Assembly (NCBI GenBank): GCA_025529335.1
Contig: JAMYHX010000090.1
Coordinates: 1 to 64,000 of the forward strand
Reading direction: 5' to 3'
DNA from: Rhizopus sp. PT2906
Lineage: Eukaryota; Mucoromycota; Mucoromycetes; Mucorales; Rhizopodaceae
DNA length: 64,000 nucleotides
Numbering within the stretch: position 1 is the stretch's first letter; the number at the start of each line of letters is the position of its first letter. Below, in pieces: positions 22,901 through 34,847 of the stretch. The translations under genes and the position numbers were made by a program. The notes beneath the pieces were generated by a model that had not been told where the DNA came from, did no database searches, and was given only the letters and a program-made list of their open reading frames with translations.

Positions 22901-23264
22901 TGTAATGCTCAGCATGCTGAACTGGAGGAGACATGGGAGACTGTTGCTGAATAGTAGATGGAGTGGCGACAGGACTACTTACAACAGCTGGGCGACCAGC
23001 AGGTGCCATTACAGGAGACTGAGATACTGGTCTTACCAATGGACGTTGTTGAGGTTGAGGAGGTATAGGTCCAGGACGAACATTGGGTGGAAGTCCTGGA
23101 TGAGGAGGAAGAGGGCTTGCACCAACTGGAGATTGCATTCCTGGCCTTGGCATTGGAGGACGATAACCAGGAGCCCCAGGTGGAGGAGGCCTATAGCCCG
23201 GACGCACAGGTTGATTAGGAATAGGAGGCCGTTGTATCGGCTGCGATGCAGGTGATTGTTGCAT
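19948..23264 (-). CDS. SEC24, COPII coat cargo-binding subunit
   Basis: Seven exons (23264-22575, 22513-22427, 22378-22226, 22170-21928, 21876-21484, 21432-20766, 20711-19948) give 998 aa with closed phases. SEC24 pairs with SEC23 on ER exit sites and selects cargo. The first ~230 aa are Pro/Gln-rich (PPPGAPGYRPP-type stretches and Gln runs). The zinc finger has CRRCRTYINPF and WKCNMCFLLNDVP. The trunk domain reads APAYVFVIDVSYSAIQSGMV-like across the 21928/21876 join. Helical and beta domains follow. The C-terminal gelsolin repeat has CYLLENGQNMYIWVGRNV. The large proline/glutamine exon 1 is the most variable part of the family. The gene is convergent with MTHFS. Confidence 0.95.
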
Positions 23265-24374
23265 TTACGAAGAAAAAAGAAGAGCTGCCTTTTTTTTTTC
23301 TTTTGTTTTGCGTTGGACACGTATCATGGCGGAAATTCAGTTTGTGTAAGTTGTACGTGACTTAAATCGGAACGTCAAAACAATGCGTTCAGATACAGGT
23401 TACTTGAATGATTGACAAAATTATTTCGTAGGTCCACTATCTCCAGAACGTCGTTCCAGGATGTCGTATTCTGTATGTTTTGTATTATAAATTTTTGAAC
23501 GCGACATTACTCATAGAAAAGGCTGTATATTAAAGAAATGGCTTTTATTAATAGTCAAAGACTTGATTTCAGTATCGTGTCATCTTGTGGATAGATACAG
23601 AAAGGTATTAAGTGAATCAGACGAAATAAGCTCTTCAAGTTCAGTATAAATACTGTAAGCTACAATGGAGAATAGACAAGAAGCATGAGGGATAAGCAAG
23701 CAATATATGATTATGGTTCATATTGGCTTTAAGGCAGATCAGTGTTTGGTACATGATTCACCAAAAGATGCGGCACTGGTCCATCATTACTTGCCTTAAT
23801 GTATATGTGTCTCTATATATGTCAGAAATCATATCAAACCCCCTATCATTCCTTTTAAATATGTTGCCATCGCGTTCAATCGTTCTCTCTGAAATTGTCC
23901 TTTGTTAGTTTCAATAATGGTTGATTGTATGCTCACTATTACTGATCTAACTAATCATCGCCTTTCAAAGTACGAAATTACGTGAAATCATGCAATAGTT
24001 GCACTACTTTTTATGCTTATCGTCAAGTATAAATATAAGCTATATTCATATTTATTTCATAGGGCAAAACACTGATCTATATTCTTTATGACTAACGTAA
24101 ATGCATGATTGGCTAAAATGAATTACCGACGCTTTTTTATCTTTAGACAAGCGAGAGAAAGGGGTGTTATAATATAAGATATAAGCTTGTAATATCCCTT
24201 TTCTTTCTTTTTGATGTACGATACAGTCTTCCTTTATTTGAGATTAATAAGGAAGAACTCTTTGATAGAGCAAAAATCTGATGAAAGAAGTGACTTAGCT
24301 TTCATGTGAATTTTACCATATTTAAACGAGTTCAATTTTCACGTCTTTTTTTTTTTTTTACACTTCTTGCCAAA
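23265..24374. other. Intergenic between SEC24 and PEX11 (divergent promoters)
   Basis: 1.1 kb of AT-rich DNA between two divergent starts. No supported ORF or repeat is seen. Confidence 0.6.
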
Positions 24375-25291
24375 ATGTCTAATAACGAGAAACCAATGTC
24401 AAAGGAAAAGTTGAACCCATTAGCTGTAGCTAAACTACTGGGACCATCAAATCCAAAATTGGATCATCTTGTACGATTTTTAAACTCTGTGAGAGGAACG
24501 GATAAAGTTTTGATGGTAAGCAATAGAAAAGAATAGCCAAAAAAAAAAAGATATTGATAGTTATCTATAGTTTATTCAATATTGGTCAAAAGTCATCATT
24601 TGGTATCTTCAACGTCGTTCACCTGTTAAAGCTGCAAGTTCAGCTATTTCATTAGCTCAGCGTATTCAAAACCTTGCTTCACCTGTGAGTGATTTTCGTA
24701 TTTTGTTACGTTATTATGGATTATTGCCTATGGTTCAATACATGAACTATCTTGAATATAATCCGCCTTCTAGTAAGATCGCATTGACCATCGAACGTCT
24801 TCAGAATTGGTCCAATATTATATATTATCCTTTGGAACATATCTATTGGTTGGGTGCACATCAAGTCATTCCCATTAGTGAAGAAAAGACAAACAAAATT
24901 GGCATGTGGAGTTGTCGTTTCTGGGCTGCTTATGTCATTCTGGAATATGGTCGCTTGGCAGAACAGTATAGAAACTTGAGAAACAGAGAGACATCTTTAT
25001 TAAAGCGTATCAAGGCGGGAGATATCGAAACTCATGAAGATCCTGAGGCTGAAATGGCAGCTATCAAGGCTGAGAGATCAAGTATGATCATAAACACATG
25101 TATTAATACAGGGTAAGTTTTTTTTTTTAGTCAAATGAGTATGTACAAGATATTGACTCTTTTCTAGTTATTTACCCTTAACTGTTCATTGGTCACTTGA
25201 GAAATCAAGCTTCCCTGATGTGCTAGTGGGTGTATTTGGAGGTTTTGCTTCTATATTCCAAATTTATGCTGCATGGCAATCTACTGCTTAG
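24375..25291 (+). CDS. PEX11-family peroxisomal membrane protein
   Basis: Three exons (24375-24515, 24571-25112, 25168-25291) with introns of 55 nt each give 268 aa. PEX11 proteins bend and elongate peroxisomal membranes before division. The family start LDHLVRFLNSVRGTDKVLM is followed by FIQYWSKVIIWYLQRR, FRILLRYYGLLPM and YYPLEHIYWLGAHQVIP. The protein ends with a hydrophobic helix VGVFGGFASIFQIYAAW. Charged cytosolic residues (RNLRNRETSLLKRIKAGD) lie between membrane-active helices. The sequence looks closer to the PEX11C/Gim5-type fungal branch than to yeast Pex11 itself, but that placement is a judgement. Confidence 0.9.
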
Positions 25292-25618
25292 ATATAAAAA
25301 AATAATAATCATAATTATATATTTATATGATAGAAATGTTTTTATACATGTCGTTTATGTAAGCAAATCATTTGCACTGTCAACAATTAAAGATCGTCCC
25401 ATAAAACTTGTCTCTCCCCCTGAATTGACAGCAGTCCCATTGACATCACTTTCCCCCCGTTGAAGTGACTTCCTTGGACCTGGGCAGATTTTTTTTTTCC
25501 TTTTACACCAAAAAGGGTTGAAATTAAAGTTTGACTGAACAGCCCCCCTTTGACATTTAACTCTATTCTTTACATTTATACCCTTCCTATCCTATCAGTC
25601 TTTTCAAACAGGGGGGGA
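25292..25618. other. Short intergenic, PEX11 to PPR gene
   Basis: 327 bp with an A/T-rich 3' flank and a G run (25611-25617) directly before the next ATG. No gene is seen. Confidence 0.6.
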
Positions 25619-27787
25619 ATGCGGCCTGCTCTTACTTTTTCAACAAGAAGAGCAACTTCTTCACAATGTCTTTGGCATTGGTGTTCTAATAACACTCAAT
25701 ACCTTGATCAACTCTTTAATCATTCCAAACGATCAAGACGAATCCTCAACACAGTTCGACCTTCACTCTGTCTATTACCCTTTACTCGACTTAATTCGAC
25801 ACATGCATTAAAGCGACAAGAAGAAGACACCCATGTACAGGAAGATTTGAAAAGAAAGTTTCATCCCAGAGAAATGAATAAAAATCTTCAGCTTGAAGAA
25901 TTGTTTGATTTCTTAGCAACACATACACTCACCCATAAAGAGATATTTCGGTCATTACGCACAGCTCTTTATAATACCTCTCAGTATGATCATCAGAAAG
26001 CATGGCTCATTTATGAAAAAATGGTAGAATATCAAGTGGACAAGTGTCTAAAAGAGAATCACTATGGACATTTACTTTGTATCTTAAAGTATGGACCCTC
26101 ACCTGCGAGATTACTAGAAGTGATTGAAAACATGAAACGACACAACTTGGTTCTGCCGACAAATTATCATCTGTCACAAGTACTCTTTGCCATGAGTCGA
26201 AATGGTCTAGGGAAGATGGCTTGTTGGTTTATAAAAACTATACCACATCCAACAGCGAATCACTACCATTCTTTAGCTGTTGCAGTGAGAAACAGTCAAT
26301 GCGTTGATTCAAAATTGCTGGAAGAGACAATATCACTCATGTTGAAAGGGATGAAGAAAAATCGTGTCGTCCTGGACAAATCAACTTTATCCTTAGTGGC
26401 ATCCTTACTGGCAAAAGATTTAAAGATCGACTTGGCTGTTGATCTCATCAAGGCGCGAGACCAAGTGGCACAGGCCAAGAATCAGAAAAAAAAGAGGCCG
26501 TTGAATGCATACATTTACACATCACTGATAGCTGGATGTGCGCGGAAAGGAGATAGTAAAGAAGCAAAAGAGCTGTATGCAGAAATGAAGAGGCATGATA
26601 TAAAACCAACCCAGGCAACATATACCGCATTGATGGAAGCTTATGGACGAGCTGGTGATTTTTCATCCGCTATTCGCCTGTTGACAGGCTATCATAGCAA
26701 ACACAAACAGTTACCCAACAGTATGGTCACATCGCTCTTGATCAACGCCCTTCGACATGATAATTTGGTGGTGGCCGAAAATGCGTTAAAGTTCATGTCT
26801 AACAAAGGCTATCGACTTGCAGACACGGATGGAGTGCTTAGAGCAGCCATTTTATGGTTCAAGACAAGGCGGGATGTGGATGCTGCACGACAGTACTTTA
26901 ATGACTTGTATATGAATGATAAAAGGTTTGTCAACAGTGTCATGGTGAATCATCTCATAAAAGAATATGGTCGAAGGGGCGATAAGCCAAATGTACTGGA
27001 TGCCGTTCAACAACGATTTAATTTGGCGAATCCTCAGACGACAGAAGAGAAGCGTAGAACCAACCATTATTTAATAAATGCTTTGTTTCACTGTCGTGAT
27101 GTGCCGGCAGCTCTTGGTGTATTTATTGCTATGCGAAATGAAGCTGTACCAGATCAAGTGACTATGGCCATGATCATCAAGGGCCTGATAGCAAATAATG
27201 AAGCGGATCTGGCGTGGAGACTGTTCAAGACATTACAAAAAAATGGAAAAGAACCCAATTTACATGCATATACCAGTATTTTGCAATCATTAGCAGACAG
27301 AAACTTTCCGCAAAAAAAGAAGAGCAATGCACAGTTGAATAGCATAGATCCGAAATTACTAAAGTTTGCCGGCATTGGATCAAGCAAGCTTGATTTCCAG
27401 CATTCACCTGTACCAGTGACGACTGAAGCACTTATTCTCTTTCGTCGCTTGACTGGTTTTTATCAGCCCAATGTTTATATTTATACCACACTTATTTCAT
27501 GTTTTGCAACCAAGAACATTTACCAAGCCATCAACATATTTGAACATATGTGCTCCAATCAAGTGAAACCCACGGTCGTGACATACACTGCACTTTTACA
27601 GGGTTGTGCCATCTTTAGGAAGTCTGATTTAGCCATAAAGGTGTTTAACCACATGTGTGAAAATCAAGTAGAACCTAATGAAATCACTTGGCATTACTTA
27701 TTAAAGGGCCTGGTACGATCTCATGTAGATAAAAAGCAAATAGACAAGATTGGTCAAGTTGCCAGAACGGCAATAAAAGGACAATAA
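25619..27787 (+). CDS. Mitochondrial pentatricopeptide-repeat (PPR) protein
   Basis: Single exon, 722 aa from the ATG at 25619. The frame is open further upstream but without another ATG. The N terminus (MRPALTFSTRRATSSQ) is basic and acid-free, a likely mitochondrial presequence. At least eight degenerate PPR units are visible, the clearest being NAYIYTSLIAGCARKGDSKEAKELYAEMKRHDIKPTQ (quoted only by its ends NAYIYTSLI and KPTQ), YTALMEAYGRAGDFSSA, VYIYTTLISCFATKNI and YTALLQGCAIFRKSDLA. PPR arrays bind organellar RNA. The protein probably acts in mitochondrial transcript stability or translation; the target cannot be told. It ends 38 bp from the convergent TBCE gene. Confidence 0.9.
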   Translation: MRPALTFSTRRATSSQCLWHWCSNNTQYLDQLFNHSKRSRRILNTVRPSLCLLPFTRLNSTHALKRQEEDTHVQEDLKRKFHPREMNKNLQLEELFDFLATHTLTHKEIFRSLRTALYNTSQYDHQKAWLIYEKMVEYQVDKCLKENHYGHLLCILKYGPSPARLLEVIENMKRHNLVLPTNYHLSQVLFAMSRNGLGKMACWFIKTIPHPTANHYHSLAVAVRNSQCVDSKLLEETISLMLKGMKKNRVVLDKSTLSLVASLLAKDLKIDLAVDLIKARDQVAQAKNQKKKRPLNAYIYTSLIAGCARKGDSKEAKELYAEMKRHDIKPTQATYTALMEAYGRAGDFSSAIRLLTGYHSKHKQLPNSMVTSLLINALRHDNLVVAENALKFMSNKGYRLADTDGVLRAAILWFKTRRDVDAARQYFNDLYMNDKRFVNSVMVNHLIKEYGRRGDKPNVLDAVQQRFNLANPQTTEEKRRTNHYLINALFHCRDVPAALGVFIAMRNEAVPDQVTMAMIIKGLIANNEADLAWRLFKTLQKNGKEPNLHAYTSILQSLADRNFPQKKKSNAQLNSIDPKLLKFAGIGSSKLDFQHSPVPVTTEALILFRRLTGFYQPNVYIYTTLISCFATKNIYQAINIFEHMCSNQVKPTVVTYTALLQGCAIFRKSDLAIKVFNHMCENQVEPNEITWHYLLKGLVRSHVDKKQIDKIGQVARTAIKGQ

Positions 27788-27825
27788 AAAGTAATTTATA
27801 ATAAACACTAATTCCTTGTTTTTCA

Positions 27826-29864
27826 TCATTTTTCTACAACAATAATTTCATCTCCTTGCTTCATTCCGTAATACTTCAAGTCTCTTAGATCGTCAGAGAT
27901 ATCCATAATCATCAGACTGTCTCCTATGATCTGTGTCAGATACAGTGTCTGCTTTGATGCAGGAACCTTTAACAGTTTCTGTATCAGATGCTTGATGCTT
28001 CGAATGGTCATTGTTGGTAGAAACCTTTTGGATACTGACTTTGTTATTGGTGGTAGTTGTTCTCTTTTACTGATCGTTGACACCTCGTTTTCTTCAAGTG
28101 GCCGTAGGCTGATCATAATCTCAATCAGCCTGTCATTTAAAGCTGACGTTGCTTTTTGTGCTTGTGTCTCTAGATCAGGTTCGCCATGTTCTAAAGATGT
28201 AATGAGTTGATTTTTTTCTTTCTTTCTTTCTTTTTACTCTAAAAAGCAAAATTTACGTTTACAAAGCTCTTGGTATCGTGGATGTATAGAAGAAATGGCT
28301 TGATGCGTCGTACCATCTTTAGTGCACATCATGAGGTAATATCGTTCTAAATCAATTCTTTCTCTGCTAGTCAACTGAAAAGTATTGTCGTGTCAATTGA
28401 AAAACCTTGACTAATCTGTAAATAATACTCACCGTATTGCCATTAACAACCGTAAGATTTCCTATTCTACCAACCACCTGTGATGCTTCCATTTCCTTAT
28501 CCAAGCCTATTTATTGAGTTAGTTGCATAAATATAAATATAGAAAGTGATTTACCTTCAAACACTGGATTATTCTTGCAACGTAGCTTGGTCAATTTTGG
28601 ATAATGATTCAACATATTGATACTATCCCAGTCCTTGATAGAGTTCCCATCTATACGAAGATATTCTAGATTATCAAATACCCCTTCCTTGCGAATTGAC
28701 TTTATCTTGTTGCCATTTAAAAACAAAATCTGGAGACTATCCAAGAGTTATTATGATATGTTGAATACATGACGGGTCTTACTTTGATAAAGATTGAAGT
28801 TTTGCCACTTCGGCCCAATCTTCAATAAGATTTTCTTCCAAATTTAAACATTTTAATCTTTCCCATTGTATAGAACTTAGACTCTTAATTTCGTTTCCTC
28901 CTAACTGTAGGTCTTCTAGTTGAGGTAACCCAGGAGCGAGTATTTCGACATCTTTCCAGGATATCAATGTTTTATTCAACACGAGTGTTTGTAGATAGCG
29001 TAGTTGTAATGGCTGTTGAGGGGAAATAAGTCTTGACTGGCTACATAGAGAGGAATATATGAGCATGAATCATGATCGTCTATTGATTCTTACTTGAGTC
29101 TTAATATCGTTAACTTGGGTAGTTGAAGTGCAATCTTTTCAAGCTCTTCCCAAGAAGAAATCAAATTTCTGGATAAATCAAGATCTTCAATTGCTTTTGT
29201 ATGAATAAGGGGGTTAGTGCCAGGAACAAGATTATTACTCTTTTTTTTGTACCCAAGTTAGCTTTTGATATTTCTTCAGGAGATCCAGCAGAGGATATAA
29301 GCATCTCTGCTAAACCAACCACAGTCAATCGTTCCAACTGCCTATCCTCAAAAAAAAAGCGTTTTAAAAAGGTGCCCAACAATGACAGAAAAGGGGCAAT
29401 GTTTACCTCATGGTACGCTGAACCTTTTCAAATCCATATGTTTCTACTACGATCTGCTTATTTCCACCCAAATATACTTCACCTCTATCGGCTACTTTAT
29501 CATAGGCCACACTATTTTCTTCTTGCTCTGCTAGGTACTTGTCTTTAAGTGCCTGCATAAATGTCTGCCCTAATAGCACTTTGTTGGGTTGAAATCGAAT
29601 AAATGAACCAGAGGACGGATATCTGCATACACACACAAGAAAATAAGATTTGATTTTTTTTTTTTTAAGAGGGCTTCTTTACCTGCATTCAAAGTATTTG
29701 ACACCTTTATGTGTGCCATCGTGTTTTCCTCTAGTTGGTTCATCCCATTCAACACCTAACCACTCGCCTTTAGTTCCTTCAACAGCACCAATAAATCGTA
29801 CTGTGGCTCGATCTCTATCTACTTGAATGCGAGTTCCAATCTGAATGTCGTCTGGAATTGTCAT
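27826..29864 (-). CDS. Tubulin-folding cofactor E (TBCE/Pac2)
   Basis: Nine exons (29864-29683, 29622-29407, 29341-29253, 29193-29094, 29040-28783, 28736-28555, 28506-28433, 28374-28257, 28190-27826) give 527 aa. TBCE binds alpha-tubulin and, with cofactors C and D, assembles or dismantles the alpha/beta dimer. The domain order is complete. An N-terminal CAP-Gly domain has ATVRFIGAVEGTKGEWLGVEWD, here cited by its ATVRF and WLGVEWD ends, and GKHDGTHKGVKYFECR. Leucine-rich repeats follow (LTVVGLAEMLI, IEDLDLSRNLISSW, LEDLQLGGNEIKSL, LQILFLNGNKIKSI), then a C-terminal ubiquitin-like domain (SIKHLIQKLLKVPASKQTLY to DLKYYGMKQGDEIIV). Starts at 29867 or 29909 are also in frame. The gene is rich in short introns. 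Confidence 0.95.
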
Positions 29865-30119
29865 CATGCAAACATGAGCCACAGAGAAGACTAGTACTTT
29901 ATTCAACAAAAAAATAAATTTTAAGGAGCCTATGGGCGCGGAGTCCGCAGGTCAAAAAAAAAACCGCCTCGACCTGTTCAAAGAACGAGAGATTGAAAAA
30001 AACTCCTTATGATGAAAGCAAAGAGCCTTGATCATCGTCTTGAAGAGGTGATTCGATGTGTTGTGGGAGCGCTTAAGGTATTTAATATCTTGTATACAAC
30101 GAATATTCAACATTGCTTC

Positions 30120-31225
30120 CGTCTGGCAACAGTCGTTGAAGATTTTGGATGTTACTAAACTTGTCAAGTTAATATCGAACTTAGCATGACAATCATATTA
30201 ATGCAAATAGAGTGTGTCCTTATCGAAACTTCAAGCACTATGTCGAATATTGATTCCATTATATAGTATCTTAATTGGAACTGTAACAGTTATTCTGGGA
30301 GCAGAGAGTATTTAAAGAAGCTAGCTACATATGAGGTATCTTTATTTTCAGAAAGTTGGCAAGGTTAGGAGAAATCGTGGATATGTTGCATCCGGTATCG
30401 GCCAATACTCCAGTGAAGGCACGTTCTATGGTAATAAGTACAAAAAAGGAATCAGTTCGCTTGTTTAAAAAGGTATGTGTCTTTTTGCTACATGGTTGGT
30501 AATTACATAAAGAGGAGTAACACTGAGTGTGTTTGACAAGACTGTCATACTCCAGGATTTCATCGATTTTGCCATCAATTTCATCGTCGTATGCTGCAGA
30601 GCTGGCTGGGCTGTGTTTTGAAGCACTGGTACTGGCATCCTGTTCAGTACATTCAGTATTCTTCATGGATCTGATGGCTTTGTATATAGCTGTAGAAGGT
30701 GAATCAGATGCTTCTTTCGTTGAAAGGCTGATTGATGCTTTGGACAAACCTTGTCATGACTGCTGATGTATGAAGCGTTGTATTTATAACATAGCTTTGA
30801 AAATGATTCTTTACCATGTGTATTAGCGCATTAGAAACTTCAAGTTCCTTGGCCAGTTTGTAGTTGGAAGTAACATAATTGCACTTTCCATGGAGGCGGG
30901 AGGTCTTGGCTTCTGTCCGTGTAGTTTTCTTGGTGATACTATGGGGCGAAACACGAGTGCTTGGGATACCAGTATTGTTGGAGAGACTGGTGTTGGGTTG
31001 CGTGCGCTGAAACTTGCGAGCGACGCGGACAAGAAGTCGATACTTTTCTTTTTAATAGGCAAAATAACGATGACCACGCTAACTTGGTTGCTGATTCAAG
31101 GCAACAGGGAGTCGGCGTACAGAAGAGTCAAGCAATCTTCAACAAGGCTGGCTGACTCGTATTGCAACTTTTGAAAGCGATCGACATAGTTTCCAACTGG
31201 TTCGATGGCATGTTCATTGGTTGAA
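30120..31225 (-). pseudogene. Decayed Ty3/gypsy retrotransposon gag-protease segment
   Basis: Read on the minus strand, three pieces of a Ty3/gypsy polyprotein lie in order. First, near 31225-31148, is a gag-like EPVGNYVDRFQKLQYE. Then an open segment (30747-30325) carries a Ser-rich linker and the retropepsin site LADTGCNISTISPNLANFL (DTG at 30399-30391). After a stop, near 30290-30180, the protease C-terminal half PIKILYNGINIRHS and YDCHAKFDINL can be read with two in-frame stops. Reverse transcriptase, RNase H and integrase are not recognisable and LTRs were not found. I infer an old, truncated copy; the gag piece is the weakest part of the call. Confidence 0.65.
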
Positions 31226-33074
31226 TTAATTTATAGGTTGTTAACTAGGTGAGTGAGTTGGTTGTTGGTAAATGAATTGTTAATAGTAAAGCATGTGCAA
31301 TATAAAATAGCGTTAGTTAATATGTAACAATATACAAGCATGACAGCTCGACCTGTTTCATACAGACAAATTATCCAGTACAGAACAGTGCTTATGCCTT
31401 GGTCGGGTGTATTTAATCTTTCCTTTCTTATGGTTTGCACGACACTATTTCAATGCCAACTATGCCTCATTAACCGAATCAAAAGAAGGTCTTCAACTGT
31501 GAATAAAACAAGCGATATTGAGCCTTTGATTAGAGTACATTTCTTTTACTGGAATTAACCAATATTAATCTTGATTATGAATAAAACGACTATCAAATGT
31601 ATGCACTGTTGTGTTTACAAGTAAAGTATCCTTGACAGTATTAACTATAGGGGATCGACAAAGTAAAGACTGCACTTGATCAACTAAATGACAACATTTG
31701 TTACTACAATGATAAACTACCCTGCCATCACATTGGTTCCCCTCTAAGGCTTATTTTTATCAATTTCATGCATTCATATATTTATATTCTTTTTCATTAA
31801 CAACACACGTTCTTTTCGCCAATAAATCGCATATTTGATAATACCTTTCATTCATGATACACGAGTATCCATGACAATAAGTGACTATATAAAGTATGTC
31901 GCGTACCTTAGCAACTTATCCTGTTTTGAGCGCCATTTGAAACAGTTTATGCAGACTTGGAAGATCCATTGCTTTACTATAAAAATGAATATATAGTCAC
32001 TAAATCTATCACAACCACAATTGATGCTAATGTTACTCTACATTTCACAAGCAGAAGGGAAAAGGATAAGGATATAGCAGCAGGGAATAGAGGATAAACA
32101 TTTTACCTTTTACCTTTTTTCATGTGCACTAAAAATAAAATAAAAATAAAAACATTACACACTCTTATACTTTCCTAAGCCAACAATTCAATCATCTATA
32201 TTTCATGCTTTATAAACAGATTTTGATACATGAAGGTTAGGGTGGTTTGATTTTGGTTCTTTTTAGCAAAAAATAATAATGCATTATTACTTTTATGAGA
32301 CAAGTAATAGTGGCTAATCAAATAGATCAATCATGATTGACTTCTTTTGATTTGACAAATAGCAACTGTAATGAAATCAATTGCGTGTGTTCCACAGAAT
32401 CGGTAGTCTAGTGCTCTTTGAGAATTCCTTGTTTTTTTGTTTACTATCAGCTGCATTTTCAAAGGGTGTCGCCCCTTTCAACTTTTTTCTTTGTACATTT
32501 AATTCTCACCTTGCTTGTCTTTTTACTCATTCTTAAAGAAAACAACCAGAAAAGTAGAAAAATGCGTATTGGAAATGAGAAAAGCGAAGCAATCATAATA
32601 TAAAAAAAAATATGTGTGCGTGTGTGTGAGAGATCAACTTTATATAAACAAGCGGCATCAAAAAAAGGAGGAACGTTCAGATATGCTCTAATATGGACAA
32701 GATAGAGAATATGTCATTTATTTTCAGCCTAAATAACATGATTCACGTAAACAAAAAACTATAAAAGAGGCCATCATTCTTTTCCCTTTTTCCTCTTTTT
32801 TTCTTTATTCTTCATCTCTTTTAAAAATTTTCCTATGCTTTTATTATTCTATTATTCCCTATGTTGAAAAAGTATAACAGAGTTTAGATGATCTCAAAGT
32901 ACATATAGATAATGCCATCGTTTAGAAAAATTCACTTTTGCTGGATATATTTCATGGTTACTGATCCATCGTACTCTATCATAATGGCCTCTCATGGGTG
33001 AAGCCTTAAAGAAACCTCTGATACTCGCTAATGCTCAAAAATGCTTGCTATCGCTTATCAATACACTCAAAAAT

Positions 33075-33138
33075 CAAACACTCAAACACTCAAACACTCA
33101 AACACTCAAATAATCAAATAATCAAATAATCAAATAAT
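33075..33138. repeat. 8-bp minisatellite with a switch in unit
   Basis: Four perfect copies of CAAACACT are followed without a gap by four perfect copies of CAAATAAT. The flanks repeat related words such as AATGCTCAAA and AATGCCT at irregular spacing from about 33020 to 33230, so the tandem core sits inside an older, degenerate repeat field. Confidence 0.95.
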
Positions 33139-33738
33139 CAAACAAATGCTCAAATACTTATTAATGCCTACAAATGATCATCAGTGCCTGAAAATGCTAG
33201 TAAATGCCTGTCCCATGCTTATAAACGTCGAAAAGCCCTAAAGAATTTTGCCCATGTCTATCAATGTCTGCTGCTAATGAATACTACTCTGGAGTAGCTA
33301 CATATTCAAGTCCTGAAGCCACAAGAAGCGCCAAGGATCTACTATTCCAAAATATGCCCAAACTATGTCAATATATGCTACAAGAAAAAAAAGTATAAAA
33401 AAAAAAACTAACCGGATAGGTCGCTGCTTCTCTATGCTGGATAACCCTTGACGCAAGCTACTGTTGACATTATTCTGCTGCTGTTCCTAATGGAAGGCGT
33501 AACCTTCCTTGCTTCGTCCTAGGTACTTAGAAGCGCACTCTTTGTACGTTGAAGCTCTGAGGTTTCCCTTTTCCTCTTGGGATTGAGTCTTGAGTATTGT
33601 TTCAGAATGATTACGCTTAGTAATTATTAGGGGCAGCAATCGGTTGGTGACATCTAGTGGTAGTCTTGGGTTGACAGACAGGTTTAATGTGGCCTTCTGG
33701 AAAACAAAAAAAAAAAGAAAATATACTTGCTCTCTACT

Positions 33739-33937
33739 TTGGTTATCAAAAAAAAAATCATCTGCTTGCTCTATAAACTTGGCTATCAAAAAAATTATCT
33801 ACTTGGCTCTCAAAAAAAAAAAAAAAGAAATCTCTCTGCTTGGCTATCAAAACAAAAAGTCTCTACTTGCTCTCTTAGCTTGGCTATTAAAAGAAGAATC
33901 TATACTTATTCAAAGCTCTCTCTCTTTGGAAATCAAA
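33739..33937. repeat. Dispersed 12-bp repeat TTGGCTATCAAA, six copies
   Basis: Copies, most with small changes, start at 33739, 33779, 33803, 33840, 33880 and 33926. They are spaced 24-46 bp apart and separated by A runs and by CT-rich words (CTTGCTCT, CTCTCT). Start-to-start spacing is 40, 24, 37, 40 and 46, so a decayed ~40-bp tandem repeat is likely. Confidence 0.8.
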
Positions 33938-34847
33938 CTATTGCTTACTTAAATAAACCTTCATTCTGTTATTCCCACGCTTTGACTTTTTGTTCTTTAA
34001 TCTTAATATCCACTTGACGTACTTTTCTTTGCCTCTGATAATCCAAGGAAACAACAGTTTAATTATTTCTTCATATGCACCATTATGAAGCAGTTTGAGG
34101 TAATAGTCACTATGTAATCTCACATAGGTAGCTCTTATTAGTGACATGCCATACATTAGTATCAATCTATTCTCTACAAACTTACAAATGTTAGTTTAGG
34201 TTCAGATTCACATCCATGCATCATCTTTGACCATTATATCATCGAGCTCTCTTCATTGACGGAGCGTATTCCTTGTATAATAAATCTTCACCTAAATGTG
34301 CTGACGATCTGTTGGGAATACAAAAAAAGCCTTCCTTCTGTATCTTCACTACCAAAAGATGGGGCTCTTGCTCTATATTTTCATATTTGACATATTTCCT
34401 TACGGAATTGAAGGATGGTCATGGAGTCAGTCCACAAATTCTCAGCGGATAAACTACCGGCTGAGGGGATAAATAATGCGGGTCTTATCGGATTGGTTGT
34501 TTTTGTTGTTGTTGTGCGATGTGTGTTGGTATTTGATAATGAGCTGATCTCTGGGTGCAAACTCCTTTTCCAAACTGGGAATTTCTAGCTTGATATTGCC
34601 CTGATCAACAAGTTGGAACGGTGGCTCTGTAAACTGACATTTAAGGCTTCTATTATACAGCTGAGGGAATCAAGACCTTTCTAAAATTGAAAATGCCACA
34701 GTGGCAAAAAAAAAAAAAAAACAAAGAAACGCTTTATATTAAAGTTTTGATTTATGCTGTTTATTTTTACAAGTGTACAAATCAGAAAATGAAAAAAAAA
34801 AAAGATTATGCATATATCAGTATGAAGGAAAGCGAAAAGGAGAGAAT

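Larger units (their letters stand above)
31226..34847. other. Long gene-poor region with repeat patches
   Basis: 3.6 kb with no supported gene. ORFs of 60-100 codons (for example 32418-32603 and the pair 33644/33727) arise from simple sequence. An open minus-strand frame 34165-33938 has ordinary amino-acid content but no motif I recognise. Two repeat patches (33075-33138 and 33739-33937) and a looser periodic stretch at 33020-33260 are the main structure. Confidence 0.5.

Noticed and set aside
22530..23255. Trp/Leu-rich and Arg-rich ORFs opposite SEC24 exon 1
   Set aside because: Antisense shadow of the CAG/CCA-rich Pro/Gln exon.
25550..25618. 23-codon N-terminal extension of the PPR ORF
   Set aside because: It begins at TTG, not ATG, and the ATG at 25619 starts a good mitochondrial presequence.
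33020..33260. Regular repeats suggesting a CRISPR-like array
   Set aside because: Units are 8 bp, directly tandem and without unique spacers of constant length; this is eukaryotic satellite-type DNA.
33644..34017. Overlapping Lys-rich ORFs on the plus strand
   Set aside because: They are products of A runs in the spaced 12-bp repeats and lack any domain.
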